The notes beneath the pieces are model-generated. The model did not search any database. It was not told where the DNA came from and saw only the letters and a list, made by a program, of their open reading frames with translations. A stretch of DNA of 64,000 nucleotides from Deltaproteobacteria bacterium (lineage in GTDB: Bacteria; Myxococcota_A; Polyangia; DRWM01; JAAZOP01): contig JACRCX010000120.1 of the NCBI GenBank assembly GCA_016218815.1, positions 1-64,000 of the forward strand, given 5' to 3'. The position numbers were made by a program, and so were the translations under genes. This document shows positions 45,748-54,902 of this stretch, one piece after another. Numbering within the stretch: the stretch's first letter is position 1; each line of letters opens with the position of its first letter.

Positions 45748-46110
45748 TCAGGAGACGCGCTGAGGAGGACGCTCGATGCGACCGGGCGGCGCGCTGGAAG
45801 GCGTCGGGAAGCCCTCCGGCCGCGGCAGGCGCCGCGAAGAGGGCGGGACGAGCGCCGCGTCGGGCGAGGGACCGACCGAAGCGGCGATCTCGGGCGTGGG
45901 CGTGCTGTGATCGCCCGGTCCCGAAGGCGCGGGAGGCGGCGACGAGAAGACGGGCGCGCCGGCCTCGACCGGCGCCGGCGGTACCGCCAGGGCGCAGGCA
46001 AGAACGGCGGTGAGCGCGGCGAGCGTGACGGCGGCGACGCGCTGCGACGCGGCAGACGCCCGCCGTTCGTCGCCAATGATCTCCCCCGGGCCGGCCTCGG
46101 AACCTCGCAC
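45748..46110 (-). CDS. Hypothetical Pro-rich membrane protein
   Basis: About 120 residues from GTG 46110 (or TTG 46149). One hydrophobic segment (VAAVTLAALTAVLACALAV) is followed by a Pro/Ser/Ala-rich tail. No family or catalytic motif. The ribosome site is modest (ggtgagggt), so it may not be a real gene. Confidence 0.4.
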   Translation of the reverse strand: MRGSEAGPGEIIGDERRASAASQRVAAVTLAALTAVLACALAVPPAPVEAGAPVFSSPPPAPSGPGDHSTPTPEIAASVGPSPDAALVPPSSRRLPRPEGFPTPSSAPPGRIERPPQRVS

Positions 46111-46212
46111 ACCCTCACCGTAACCGCGTCGAGCGTTCCTGTCCAGCAAGGGAGCATGTCAGCCTCTTCCGGCCTGCGCGCCGAGGCCCGAACGGCGAAG
46201 GTGCGACCGCAC

Positions 46213-46349
46213 AAGGAGAGGTGGAGAGGCCGGCTGGGGAGAGGGGGAGGGTCCGGATGCCGATGCCCGTAGCGCGGCGCCCCGCCGCGCCACGGCATCT
46301 ACACCACCGCGCCTCGCCACCTCTTCAGTCGACCTCCCCACCTCTCCTT
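46213..46349. repeat. 137-bp interspersed element with terminal inverted repeats, copy B
   Basis: Ends form a perfect 12-bp inverted repeat (aaggagaggtgg at 46213-46224, ccacctctcctt at 46338-46349). The centre has an 8-bp stem GCGCGGCG/CGCCGCGC with a CCC loop (46272-46290). It matches copy A at 11481-11617 over its whole length, at roughly three-quarters identity by eye. It ends 59 bp before the M48 peptidase gene. Confidence 0.75.
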
Positions 46350-46408
46350 GTCCGGGTTCCCCCGTCGGCCGTTGCTCCCCGTCGGCCGCCCGGGTATCGT
46401 TCCTCCCC

Positions 46409-47464
46409 ATGGAAAGAGAGTTGGGCTGTCGGCACTGCAAGACCCGGAACCGTCTGGACGTCGAGGAGGCGCTGCGCAACCCGGACGGGGCACGCTGCGG
46501 CCGCTGCAAGGGCGAGCTGTTCCTCGGCCCCGCGGAGGTGCTCACCTCGCTCGACCCGCGGGCCTACGAACATCCGCTGGACCGCCAGGCGCTGGAGGCG
46601 CTGCGCCGCGTGCCGGGCACGGGCACCTTCCTGCGCTTCCTGCTCAAGCACGGGCTCGATCGCACCTACCGCCTGCTGATGAAGCAGAACTTCCTCGAGG
46701 TGCGCGAGGACCGGGTGAAGTCGATCCACGCGCTGGTCGAGGCGACGGCGAAGCGGATGGACCTGGGCTCGCTGCCGGAGACCTACATCGTGCAGCATCC
46801 CCAGCCGAACGCCTGGACGACCGGAGTGGAGCGCTACCAGCTCTGCCTGACGACGTCGCTGATCGAGCTGCTGGACGAGGCGGAGCTGCGGGCGGTCATC
46901 GCGCACGAGGTCGGCCACATGCAGGCCGGGCACGTGCTGTACAAGACCGCGGCCGCGATCCTGTACTACCTCATCGGACGGATGCTGGTCCGCGCCACGC
47001 CGCTGGCGGGTCCGGTGATGCTCGCGTTGTACTTCGCCTTCCGCAAGTGGGAGCGCTGCGCGGAGCTGACGGCCGACCGCGCCGAGCTGCTGGTGACGCG
47101 GGACTACCGCACCTGCCTGCGCACCCATCTCAAGCTGGCCTCCGGCTCGCCCAAGATGATGCCCGAGCTGCAGATCGAGCACCTGCTGGCGCAGGCGAAG
47201 GAGGTCCAGGACCTCGCCAGCGAGAACTGGCTGGATCAGATCATCATCGATTGGCAGCAGTCGGGGATGACGCACCCCTTCACCGTCTGGCGCGCCAGGC
47301 ACGTCGACGAGTGGGCGCACTCGGGCGAAGTCTGGGAAATCCTCGCCGGCAACTACCGCCGCCGCACGCCGAAGGACGTCAAGGTCATCGACGCCGACAT
47401 CCCCCCGGAGAAGCCCGGCAAGTTCAAGAAGCTCCTGGACGACCTCAAGGACCTGTTCCACTAA
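46409..47464 (+). CDS. M48-family membrane metallopeptidase with zinc ribbon
   Basis: 351 residues. A four-cysteine zinc ribbon lies at the N-terminus (Cys7, Cys10, Cys30, Cys33). The HEVGH metal-binding motif is at 166-170 and the third ligand is probably the Glu of ELTADRAEL. Two hydrophobic stretches (AAAILYYLIG, LAGPVMLALYFAF) follow the active site, as in HtpX-type membrane proteases. It may act in membrane protein quality control. Its last 20 bp overlap the convergent DUF3604 gene. Confidence 0.82.
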   Translation: MERELGCRHCKTRNRLDVEEALRNPDGARCGRCKGELFLGPAEVLTSLDPRAYEHPLDRQALEALRRVPGTGTFLRFLLKHGLDRTYRLLMKQNFLEVREDRVKSIHALVEATAKRMDLGSLPETYIVQHPQPNAWTTGVERYQLCLTTSLIELLDEAELRAVIAHEVGHMQAGHVLYKTAAAILYYLIGRMLVRATPLAGPVMLALYFAFRKWERCAELTADRAELLVTRDYRTCLRTHLKLASGSPKMMPELQIEHLLAQAKEVQDLASENWLDQIIIDWQQSGMTHPFTVWRARHVDEWAHSGEVWEILAGNYRRRTPKDVKVIDADIPPEKPGKFKKLLDDLKDLFH

Positions 47465-49514
47465 CCGGCGCGTACCACACCGGCGAGGACCACGCCCGCT
47501 CGCGGATCTCGTGCGACACGGCGGGGTCCGAGCAGACGGCGGGACGGTCGGCCGGGTCGAGCGCCAGGCAGTCGCGCGCGCTCCAGCGGCAGGTCGGGAC
47601 CTCGAGCACGCGGACGTACCAGAACGCACGCGCCGCCGCGTCGAACTCGGGGTCGGTCCACACGGCGCACAGCGAGTCGTGCCCCGTCCCCGAACGTTCG
47701 CAGGTCGCCGGATCGACGTACGCCGCGCCGTCCGGGTCGCCGGCGACGTCGAAGACGCGCTCGTGGGCCGTCCCGTCGGTGCCGATCCATCCCTTCACGA
47801 TCTGCACCCGCTGCAACGGCGTTCCCGGCGCCTCCGCGGTGCCGGGATCGGCCTCGGCCCGCACCACGAAGCTCGGCGCCCCCGCTCCCGGCCACGGCGG
47901 CAGGTCGCCGCCCATCGGCACGCCCTGCGCGTAGCCGACGGCCGGCAGGTCCCCCCGGCCGCACAGGTCCGAGGGGTAGTCCCACCCCGCGAAGAAACGC
48001 ACCGTGATGCGCGGGCCGCTGGTGGCGAACGTCTCGCGCCGCCGGATCGCCTCGAAGATCGCGTCCCGGCTCCGCTCCTCGGCCCACACCGCCGCCAGGC
48101 CGCCGGGGTTGTTGATGAGCCCGTCGTGCGTGACCGTGCCGTCGCCCAGCCGCTTCACCGGCGTATCGTCGACCAGGCCGACGTGTCCCGGAAACCCGAC
48201 CTCGCCGACGTTCCCCGGTGTCCCGTTGTGCGTGTCGGTCGCGCCGAGGAACCCGAGCCGGTAGGGGTTGATTCCCAGGCGTTCCTCTTCCTGCATCCCC
48301 GCCTTCAACACGTTCCGGGCGAAGTCGAGCGCGGAAACGCAGCCCCGCAGAATCACGCCGCCCGAGCCGACCCCGTCGCCGCAGTCCTCGAACGGCGGCA
48401 GCCGAATCTGCTCGAAGTCGCATACCGGGTCGGGGAGGCCCAGGACGGCGGCGAAGCCGTTGCTGCACTCCTGGTTGCCCTTGTGCTGGAAGATCTCGAA
48501 GACCGGCTCCAGGCGCGCGCGCAGCGTCGCGACCGTGCGCTGCTCGTCGAGCGTCGCGGCGCCGCCGTAGTCGAGCGCGAAGAGCCGGCCGTTGCTCCAG
48601 TTGCTGTTGTGGGGAAGCGAAATCGCGTCGCACCCGATCCCGGCGTCCAGGCACGTCGCCGCCAGCTCGGTCCAGAGCCCGAGCGGCGTCGGCTGCTCGA
48701 ACACCGTCGGCGGGCGCTCGGGGACGGCGGCCGTCCGGAAGACGACGAGCCGGTGCAGGTTCGACACCATCGGCGTCGCCGTGTACTCGTAGCCGACGAA
48801 CGAGACGAAGCCGCACGCGGCGGTGCGGTCGTAGGCCGCCTCGGCCGCCTCGCGCATCTCGCCCCACACCTCGGCCGCCGCCGCCGCGCACGCCGTGCCG
48901 TCCGCCCCGCAGATCGCCGCGATGCGGCGCGGCGGACTGCCGGCGAGCAGGATCCCGAAGTCCGCCACCGCGGCCTCGCCGCCCGCGCGGAAGGCGGCGC
49001 ACTCGGCGGTGTCGTACGCGGACGAGCCCGGCGCCGTGCACAACCGCACCTCGCCGACCAGATCGAGGTGGTCGGTGAGCGCGGCGAAGTCGAGCGGCCG
49101 GTCGAGCCGGACGACGCGGGTCCCCACGCCGTCGCCGTCGAGCGGCGGCAGCCGGACTTCGCCCCCCTTCGCGAACGCGTAGACCTCGTCCGGCGTCACG
49201 CGCAGGTCGTAGCCGTACGCGTCGAACGACAGGCGCGAGTGCGCGTGCAGGTCGCCCCAGTACGCGTTGCGCACGGGATTGCGGGCGGCGCACGGCTCGC
49301 GCTCCTCCGTGTACTCCCACCCCCCGTCGTCGTCACCGCCGTCCTCTGCCGTGTCGCCGGCCTCGCTCTCCGCCCCCGCGTCGTCCGCGAGGCCCTCCGA
49401 TCCGCCGTCTTCCGTCTCGGAATTAGCGACGTCCCCGGGCGGCCGCGCGCTCCCGCCGTCGCAAGCGACGACGCCGGACACGAGACAGGTGAGCATGACT
49501 GGAATTCGCATCAT
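47445..49514 (-). CDS. DUF3604 (PHP-like) lipoprotein
   Basis: 689 residues with a lipoprotein signal (VMLTCLVSGVVAC) and an acidic Glu/Asp/Gly linker. The body matches DUF3604: YWGDLHAHSRLSFDAYGYD near residue 85, ALTDHLDLVGEV, VGYEYTATP, SLPHNSNWS, GATDTHNG and a late CDFEQIRLPPFEDC. The His/Asp positions suggest a PHP-type metal site and possible phosphoesterase activity, but no reaction is known to me for this family. ATG 49514 is followed by a second ATG at 49511. Confidence 0.82.
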   Translation of the reverse strand: MMRIPVMLTCLVSGVVACDGGSARPPGDVANSETEDGGSEGLADDAGAESEAGDTAEDGGDDDGGWEYTEEREPCAARNPVRNAYWGDLHAHSRLSFDAYGYDLRVTPDEVYAFAKGGEVRLPPLDGDGVGTRVVRLDRPLDFAALTDHLDLVGEVRLCTAPGSSAYDTAECAAFRAGGEAAVADFGILLAGSPPRRIAAICGADGTACAAAAAEVWGEMREAAEAAYDRTAACGFVSFVGYEYTATPMVSNLHRLVVFRTAAVPERPPTVFEQPTPLGLWTELAATCLDAGIGCDAISLPHNSNWSNGRLFALDYGGAATLDEQRTVATLRARLEPVFEIFQHKGNQECSNGFAAVLGLPDPVCDFEQIRLPPFEDCGDGVGSGGVILRGCVSALDFARNVLKAGMQEEERLGINPYRLGFLGATDTHNGTPGNVGEVGFPGHVGLVDDTPVKRLGDGTVTHDGLINNPGGLAAVWAEERSRDAIFEAIRRRETFATSGPRITVRFFAGWDYPSDLCGRGDLPAVGYAQGVPMGGDLPPWPGAGAPSFVVRAEADPGTAEAPGTPLQRVQIVKGWIGTDGTAHERVFDVAGDPDGAAYVDPATCERSGTGHDSLCAVWTDPEFDAAARAFWYVRVLEVPTCRWSARDCLALDPADRPAVCSDPAVSHEIRERAWSSPVWYAPVSGTGP

Positions 49515-49535
49515 CGCCCCTTCACCGACCGCCTG

Positions 49536-49592
49536 CCCTGAGCCCGTCGAAGGGCCCTGAGCCCGTCGAAGGGCCCCGAGCTCGTCGAAGGG
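49536..49592. repeat. Three tandem 19-bp repeats (ccctgagcccgtcgaaggg type)
   Basis: Three contiguous 19-mers at 49536-49554, 49555-49573 and 49574-49592; the first two are identical, the third differs at two positions. They lie about 20 bp upstream of the DUF3604 start codon, hence in its leader. Similar short palindromic units are widespread interspersed repeats in bacterial genomes. Confidence 0.8.
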
Positions 49593-49601
49593 CCGACACC
49601 C

Positions 49602-49629
49602 GTCCGCCGAAGCCTTGGCGGAGGCGGAC
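49602..49629. repeat. Inverted repeat hairpin
   Basis: Stem gtccgcc (49602-49608) and ggcggac (49623-49629) enclose a further short pairing around gaagccttggcg. It abuts the triple 19-bp repeat and belongs to the same repeat-rich spacer between two divergent genes. Confidence 0.6.
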
Positions 49630-49775
49630 CGCCGACTCCCTACCGCGTCGTCCCCGGCCGGTCCAGCGGAACGGCGCACGCCGCGTGCGAAATCGTGCAC
49701 GCTTGTGGATCGCGCCTTCCCCGTTTGGTGTATTCTCGCGCCCGCCGGGGGAATGTTCCGGCGAGGAGGTGACCG

Positions 49776-50378
49776 ATGAGCGTACGGTTCGCGGTGCTCG
49801 TGGCGGTGTGTGTCCTGTTGCCGGCGATGAGCTGCAAGAAGAAGGCGGAGGCGACCTCGAGCGGTTCGTCGCCCTCCTCGGCGCCGGTAGACACCCCGGC
49901 GAAATCGGGGGACGAGCTTGCTGCGACGACCGCGAACAACGGCGCGACCGCGACCACCGCCGGGCCGACGCAGCCGGCCGAGCCTCCGCCGTCCGCTCCG
50001 CCGGTCGAGGTCATCTCCCGGGACATCATGTCTCGCGAGCCGGTGACGGACGCGGCGCAGGTCCGCCACATCCTCATCGGCTGGATGGAGACCTCCGGCC
50101 AGAACACCGACCCTCGCGCCGCCAAGCGCACCAAGGAGGAGGCGGACAAGCTCGCGCTCGACCTGCTCCGCAAGGTGCGGGACGGCCAGAACGTGCAGGC
50201 GCTGATGTTCGACTACTCCGAGGATCCCGGCACCGCGCAGAGCGGCGATCCCTACCCGGTTCGTCCCGACGGGCAGTTCGTCCCGGCGTTCGAGGCGCTG
50301 TCGCTGCGCCTGAACGTCAACGAGGCCGGCATCTGCGAGACGCAGTTCGGCTACCACATCATCAAGCGCGTGCAGTAG
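49776..50378 (+). CDS. Parvulin-type peptidyl-prolyl isomerase lipoprotein
   Basis: 200 residues with a lipoprotein signal (VAVCVLLPAMSC) and an Ala/Thr/Pro linker. The C-terminal 110 residues are a rotamase domain: QVRHILIGWMET, EEADKLALDLLRKVRDGQN, DYSEDPGTAQSGDPYPV and FGYHIIKRVQ. It should help fold envelope proteins. GAGGAGGTGACC precedes ATG 49776. It lies 6 bp before the next gene, an operon. Confidence 0.85.
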   Translation: MSVRFAVLVAVCVLLPAMSCKKKAEATSSGSSPSSAPVDTPAKSGDELAATTANNGATATTAGPTQPAEPPPSAPPVEVISRDIMSREPVTDAAQVRHILIGWMETSGQNTDPRAAKRTKEEADKLALDLLRKVRDGQNVQALMFDYSEDPGTAQSGDPYPVRPDGQFVPAFEALSLRLNVNEAGICETQFGYHIIKRVQ

Positions 50379-50384
50379 GGGGCG

Positions 50385-52112
50385 ATGATGCGCGCCCTGG
50401 ACCCGCACCGCCGGCTGCGTCCGCTGCTCGCCGCCGCCGCCCTGGTCGTGGTCGTCGCGGCCGCGGCCGCCGCGTCGACGCTCCTGGCGACCACCGTCCC
50501 GGAGCCGGCGGACGGCGAGCCGTGGGGCGTGGCGTTCCCCGTCGCGGCGGAGCGCGCCGGCGGGATGGCGGTCGCCGGCTCGCGACTCTGGCTCGTCGAT
50601 CGCGGCTCGCGGGAGCTGCTCGCCCTCGACCCGGAGACGGGCGAGGTCCGCGAGCGCCTGCCGGCGCCGGGGCCGTGGCCCGAGGGTTTGGCCTGGGACG
50701 GAAAGCTCCTGTGGGTCGCCGACTCCGAGGAGAAGAAGATCTACGGGGTCAACCCGCAGTCGCGCCTCGTGGAGCAGCGCTTCGATTCGCCGGTCGACAC
50801 GCCGCAGGGCCTGGCCTGGGACGGGGAGAACCTGTGGCTGGCCGACGGGACCAAGCTCCACCGCATCTCGAGCGACGACGGCACGACGATCGTCTCCGTG
50901 CCGGCCCCGGGGAGCGGCGGCGACCGCGGCACCGAGATGCTGGGCCTGGCGTGGCAGGCGCCCGCGCGCGGCGGCGCCGACGGCTGGCTGTGGGTGGCAG
51001 ATCGCACCAAGGACAAGGTCTACCGCGTCTCGCCCGAGGACGGGACGATCGTCGACATGTTCCCATCGCCGGGCCCGTACCCCGCGGGCGCCGCGATTCT
51101 CGACGGCCGCCTGCTCCTCGCCGACCGCGACCGGCAGCGCGTCGATGCCCTGGAGCTGGGCGCCCTGCCGACGGTCGTGCGGACCGACCCGCGAGCCGAG
51201 ACCGTGACGTTCGTCCACGAGGTCTACAACTTCGGCCCCGGGACCGTGCGCTCGGTGGACATCTACGTGGCCGTCCCGGAGGAGCGCGAGAACCAGACGT
51301 TTGCCGGCGAGCCGCGGTTCGATCCGGAGCCCGCGGAGCTCGTCACCGACCGCTGGGGTCAGCGCTCGGCGCGCTTCCACGCCGCGGACCTCGGCCCCAA
51401 CGAGTCGTTGCGGGTCACGATGACCGTCGAGCTGTCGACCTGGTCGGTGCGCTGGCACGTCGATCCCGACCGCGTGGGCGGCCTGTCGGCGGTGCCGAGC
51501 GACATCCGCGGGCGGTACACGAAGGACGGCTCGAAGTTCCGCATCGACGATCCGGTCATCCGGGACGCGGTGGACGCGGCGCTCGGCGACGAGCGCAACC
51601 TGTACCGGATGGTGCGGCGGATCGCGCGGTACGTCCAGGACCACATGTTCTACGAGCTTTCGGGCGGATGGAACGTGGCGCCTGCGGTGCTGACGCGCGG
51701 CAACGGGTCGTGCTCCGAGTACACCTTCGTCTTCCTGGCGATGTGCCATGCCGCCGGCATTCCGGCACGGTACGTCGGCTCGATCGTCGTTCGCGGCGAC
51801 GACGCCTCCACCGACAACGTCTTCCACCGCTGGCCGGAGGTCTACTACCCCGGCTACGGCTGGGTGCCCGCCGACGCGCAGGCCGGCGATTCGCTTTCGC
51901 CCGAGAAGCAGGCCGACGCCATGATGGCGCTGCCCAACAAGTTCCTGATCACGACCCAGGGCGCGGGGGACTCCGAGCACCTCGGGTGGAACTACAACTC
52001 CAACGCGTTCTGGACCTGCGACGGGTACTGCAAGGTGGCCGAGCGCGTGTGGGGCGACTGGTCGCCCGACCGCGACGGCGAGGGCGTCGAGTCGATCGCC
52101 GCCGGGGAGTAG
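50385..52112 (+). CDS. Exported beta-propeller protein with transglutaminase-like domain
   Basis: 575 residues with an N-terminal membrane/signal segment (LAAAALVVVVAAAAA). Residues 60-260 are NHL/SMP-30-like blades (LWVADSEEKKIYGV, LWLADGTKLHRI, LWVADRTKDKVYRV). Then a beta-sandwich, then a transglutaminase core: Cys443 in RGNGSCSEYTFVF, His481 in FHRWPEVYYPGYGW, and an Asp near 497. The Cys-His-Asp site looks intact. It could be a peptidase or crosslinker on the cell surface. Confidence 0.82.
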   Translation: MMRALDPHRRLRPLLAAAALVVVVAAAAAASTLLATTVPEPADGEPWGVAFPVAAERAGGMAVAGSRLWLVDRGSRELLALDPETGEVRERLPAPGPWPEGLAWDGKLLWVADSEEKKIYGVNPQSRLVEQRFDSPVDTPQGLAWDGENLWLADGTKLHRISSDDGTTIVSVPAPGSGGDRGTEMLGLAWQAPARGGADGWLWVADRTKDKVYRVSPEDGTIVDMFPSPGPYPAGAAILDGRLLLADRDRQRVDALELGALPTVVRTDPRAETVTFVHEVYNFGPGTVRSVDIYVAVPEERENQTFAGEPRFDPEPAELVTDRWGQRSARFHAADLGPNESLRVTMTVELSTWSVRWHVDPDRVGGLSAVPSDIRGRYTKDGSKFRIDDPVIRDAVDAALGDERNLYRMVRRIARYVQDHMFYELSGGWNVAPAVLTRGNGSCSEYTFVFLAMCHAAGIPARYVGSIVVRGDDASTDNVFHRWPEVYYPGYGWVPADAQAGDSLSPEKQADAMMALPNKFLITTQGAGDSEHLGWNYNSNAFWTCDGYCKVAERVWGDWSPDRDGEGVESIAAGE

Positions 52113-52173
52113 CCTTCGCGGACCCGCACCGGTCGCGCTTGTGTCCCGCAGCCGCTCGTGGTGATCTCCTGCA

Positions 52174-54357
52174 GTGGACGAACCGCGACGGACGTTCTCG
52201 TATTGCGGGCTGTGCGACGCGTGCTGCGGAGTCGTCGTCGACCATGACGGCGCGAGGGTGCGGTCGATTCGCGGCGACCCGGACGACCCCCTGAGCCGCG
52301 GCCACGTCTGCCCCAAGGTCGTCGCCCATGCCGACCTGCAGGAGGATCCCGATCGCCTGCGCCGGCCCCTGCGCCGCCGCGGAAACGACTGGGAGGAGAT
52401 CTCCTGGGCCGATGCGCTCGACGAGGTCGGCGCGGGACTCGCCCGCGTGACGCGGGAGTGCGGGAGCGACGCCGTCGGCGTGGTCTTCGGGAACCCGGCC
52501 GGCCACCACGCCGCGACGCTGCTCGCCCTCCCCTTCTTCGCCTCCGTGCTCGGGACGCACAACGTCTTCTCGGCCAACTCCACCGACGCCTGGCCGCGCA
52601 TGCTCGCCTCGCTGCTCGTGTACGGCAACCAGGCCCTCTTGCCCGTGCCGGACATCGACCGCACGAGGTTCCTCCTGGTCCTGGGCGCCAACCCCGCCGT
52701 GTCCAACGGCAGCCTGCTCACCGCACCGGACTGCGGGCGGCGCATCGCCGACATCCGGCGGCGCGGCGGCCGCGTCGTGGTCGTCGATCCGCGGCGCACC
52801 GAGACGGCGGCGCTGGCCGATCGCCATCTGTTCATCCGCCCCGAGACCGACGTCCTGCTGCTCCTGGCGCTGCTGCACGTCGTCCTGGGCGAGGGGCCCG
52901 TCTGCCCGGGCGCCCTGGCCGGATTACTCGACGGGGAGGAGGAGCTGCGGGCCATCGCGCAGGCTTATCCGCCCGAGCGCGTGGCGGCGTTGGTCGGCAT
53001 CGAGGCGGCGACGATCGCGGGGCTGGCGCGGGAGTTCCGCGGCGCGTCCCCCGCCGTCTGCTATGGCCGGATGGGCACGACGACCCAGTCCTTCGGCACC
53101 TCGGCCTCCTGGCTCATCGACGCGCTCAACCTCGTGACCGGCAACACGGATCGCGAGGGAGGCGCCATGTTCGCGCGGCCGGTCGTCGATCTGGCGGGGC
53201 TGGCCGAGCGGCTCGGCCGGCGGGGTTCCAGCGGGCGGCGGCCGAGCCGGGCGACGGGTCTGCCGGACCTCGACGGCGAGCAGCCGCTGGCCGCGCTCGC
53301 CGCGGAGATGGAGACCCCGGGTCCGGGACGGATCCGTGCCCTGCTCACCGTCGCCGCCAATCCCGTCCTCTCGCGCCCGGGCGGTACGCGCCTCGACCAC
53401 GCGCTCGCGGGCCTGGACTTCATGGCCGCCATCGACCTGTACGTGAACGAAACCACACGGCACGCGCACGTGATCCTGCCCGCGCTCGCACCGCTCGAAT
53501 GCGACCGCCTGCCGGTGCTCGAGTACGCCTACGCCGTGCGCCACGCGGCACGGCATGCACCGCCCGTCCTGCGCGCCGATCCCCAGGCGCGCGAGGACTG
53601 GCGGATCCTGCTCGACATCCTCTCCGCCGCGGGCCGCCGGCGCGGCGGGTTGCGCGGCGCGGCGTGGCGCGCGTCGGCAGCAGCCGCTTGCGCAATCGGC
53701 CCGAATCGCGTCCTCGACCTCCTGCTGCGTACCGGTCCCCACCGGTTGTCGCTGGCGAAACTCGACGCCGCCCCGCACGGTCTCGACCTCGGGCCGCTCC
53801 AGCCCCGCCTCGCCGCGCATCTGAAAGAGGCGGGACGACGCGCGCAGCTCGCGCCCGAGCCGTGCCGCCGGGACCTGGAGCGCGTCGAGCGGTTCCTGGC
53901 GGACGACGTGCGCCGAGCGGCCGGCGAGCTGCGTCTGGTGAGCCGGCGGACGATGCGCGGGATGAACACCTGGCTCGCCAACTGCCGCCGGCTCGCGCCG
54001 GCTCGCGACTCGTGCACCTTGCAGATCCATCCGCTGGACGCGAAGGCGCGGGGGCTGACGGACGAGGGGCGGGCGGAAGTCTCGTCCGAGGCCGGCACGA
54101 TCGAGGTCGCGGTCGAGCTCACGGACGGCATGATGCCCGGAACCGTGTCCTTGCCGTTCGGTTGGGGGCACGGGCGGCACGGCGCGCGCGCGGGGTTGGC
54201 GTCGCGGCATCCGGGCGCGAGCATCAACGACGTGATCGCCGACGATCGCGTGGACACCCTATCCGGGACCTCGGCCTTCGAAGGGGCGCCGGTGCGCGTC
54301 CGGCCGGTCGGGGCCGCCGCCCCTGCCGTCCCCCCTGTGAAGGGACGGTGCTCTTGA
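52174..54357 (+). CDS. Molybdopterin-dependent oxidoreductase
   Basis: 727 residues of the DMSO-reductase superfamily. The N-terminal iron-sulphur motif is Cys11, Cys14, Cys18 (YCGLCDACCGVV) and a later Cys in GHVCPKV. Molybdopterin-binding segments include VLGANPAVSNG, VVVDPRRTETA and VTGNTDREGGAMF. There is no Tat signal, so it is cytoplasmic. The electron-transfer partner is not adjacent. It starts with GTG 52174. Substrate unknown. Confidence 0.85.
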   Translation: MDEPRRTFSYCGLCDACCGVVVDHDGARVRSIRGDPDDPLSRGHVCPKVVAHADLQEDPDRLRRPLRRRGNDWEEISWADALDEVGAGLARVTRECGSDAVGVVFGNPAGHHAATLLALPFFASVLGTHNVFSANSTDAWPRMLASLLVYGNQALLPVPDIDRTRFLLVLGANPAVSNGSLLTAPDCGRRIADIRRRGGRVVVVDPRRTETAALADRHLFIRPETDVLLLLALLHVVLGEGPVCPGALAGLLDGEEELRAIAQAYPPERVAALVGIEAATIAGLAREFRGASPAVCYGRMGTTTQSFGTSASWLIDALNLVTGNTDREGGAMFARPVVDLAGLAERLGRRGSSGRRPSRATGLPDLDGEQPLAALAAEMETPGPGRIRALLTVAANPVLSRPGGTRLDHALAGLDFMAAIDLYVNETTRHAHVILPALAPLECDRLPVLEYAYAVRHAARHAPPVLRADPQAREDWRILLDILSAAGRRRGGLRGAAWRASAAAACAIGPNRVLDLLLRTGPHRLSLAKLDAAPHGLDLGPLQPRLAAHLKEAGRRAQLAPEPCRRDLERVERFLADDVRRAAGELRLVSRRTMRGMNTWLANCRRLAPARDSCTLQIHPLDAKARGLTDEGRAEVSSEAGTIEVAVELTDGMMPGTVSLPFGWGHGRHGARAGLASRHPGASINDVIADDRVDTLSGTSAFEGAPVRVRPVGAAAPAVPPVKGRCS

Positions 54358-54833
54358 ATCTGTACATCATGCGGCACGGCATCGCTCTGGAGCGCGGGGA
54401 ATGGCGCGGCACCGACGAGCTGCGCCCGCTGAGCGAGGATGGAAAGTCCAGGACCGCAGAGGTCGTGAAGGCGCTCCTGAAGAGCGGCAAGCTGAAGGTC
54501 GACACGATCTGGACCAGCCCGCTCGTGCGCGCGCGGCAGACCGCCGGAATCGTGGCGAAGAGCCTCGGACTGGAGGTCGAGCTGTCCGCGGCCCTGGTGC
54601 CCGGCGCGGACGTGCAGGGCCTGGCGCTCGAGTTCGTCGCGCGGAAGCGTCCCCGGAACCTTCTGGTCGTCGGCCACGAGCCGGATTGCGGGGAGCTGGT
54701 GACCGAGCTGACCGGGGACCGCGAAGTCGACCACGCCTTCAAGAAGGCCGGCGTTGCCCTCCTGGAAGGCAGCCTGGAAGCGGGCCGGATGAAGCTGCTC
54801 TGGCACGTCGCGCCCAAGGATGTGCTCGCGTAG
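54348..54833 (+). CDS. sixA: SixA-type histidine phosphatase
   Basis: 161 residues with the phosphohistidine motif MRHG near the start and VGHEPD later, the SixA/phosphoglycerate-mutase-like pattern; IWTSPLVRARQTA is also typical. GTG 54348 is used here, and TTG 54354 is equally possible. Either overlaps the molybdoenzyme stop. SixA removes phosphate from phosphohistidine proteins; a target here is not known. Confidence 0.82.
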   Translation: MLLNLYIMRHGIALERGEWRGTDELRPLSEDGKSRTAEVVKALLKSGKLKVDTIWTSPLVRARQTAGIVAKSLGLEVELSAALVPGADVQGLALEFVARKRPRNLLVVGHEPDCGELVTELTGDREVDHAFKKAGVALLEGSLEAGRMKLLWHVAPKDVLA

Positions 54834-54902
54834 CCCTCCGCGGCTCGACGGGCGGCGTTCCGGTTCCAGGCTTCGGCCCGGGGCGCGGGCCGGGCGGCGC
54901 TC

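Noticed and set aside
47445..52955. An 1836-codon open frame on the minus strand
   Set aside because: Only its downstream 690 codons (47445-49514) are a real gene. The rest is antisense to the parvulin, propeller and molybdoenzyme genes, and high GC keeps stops rare.
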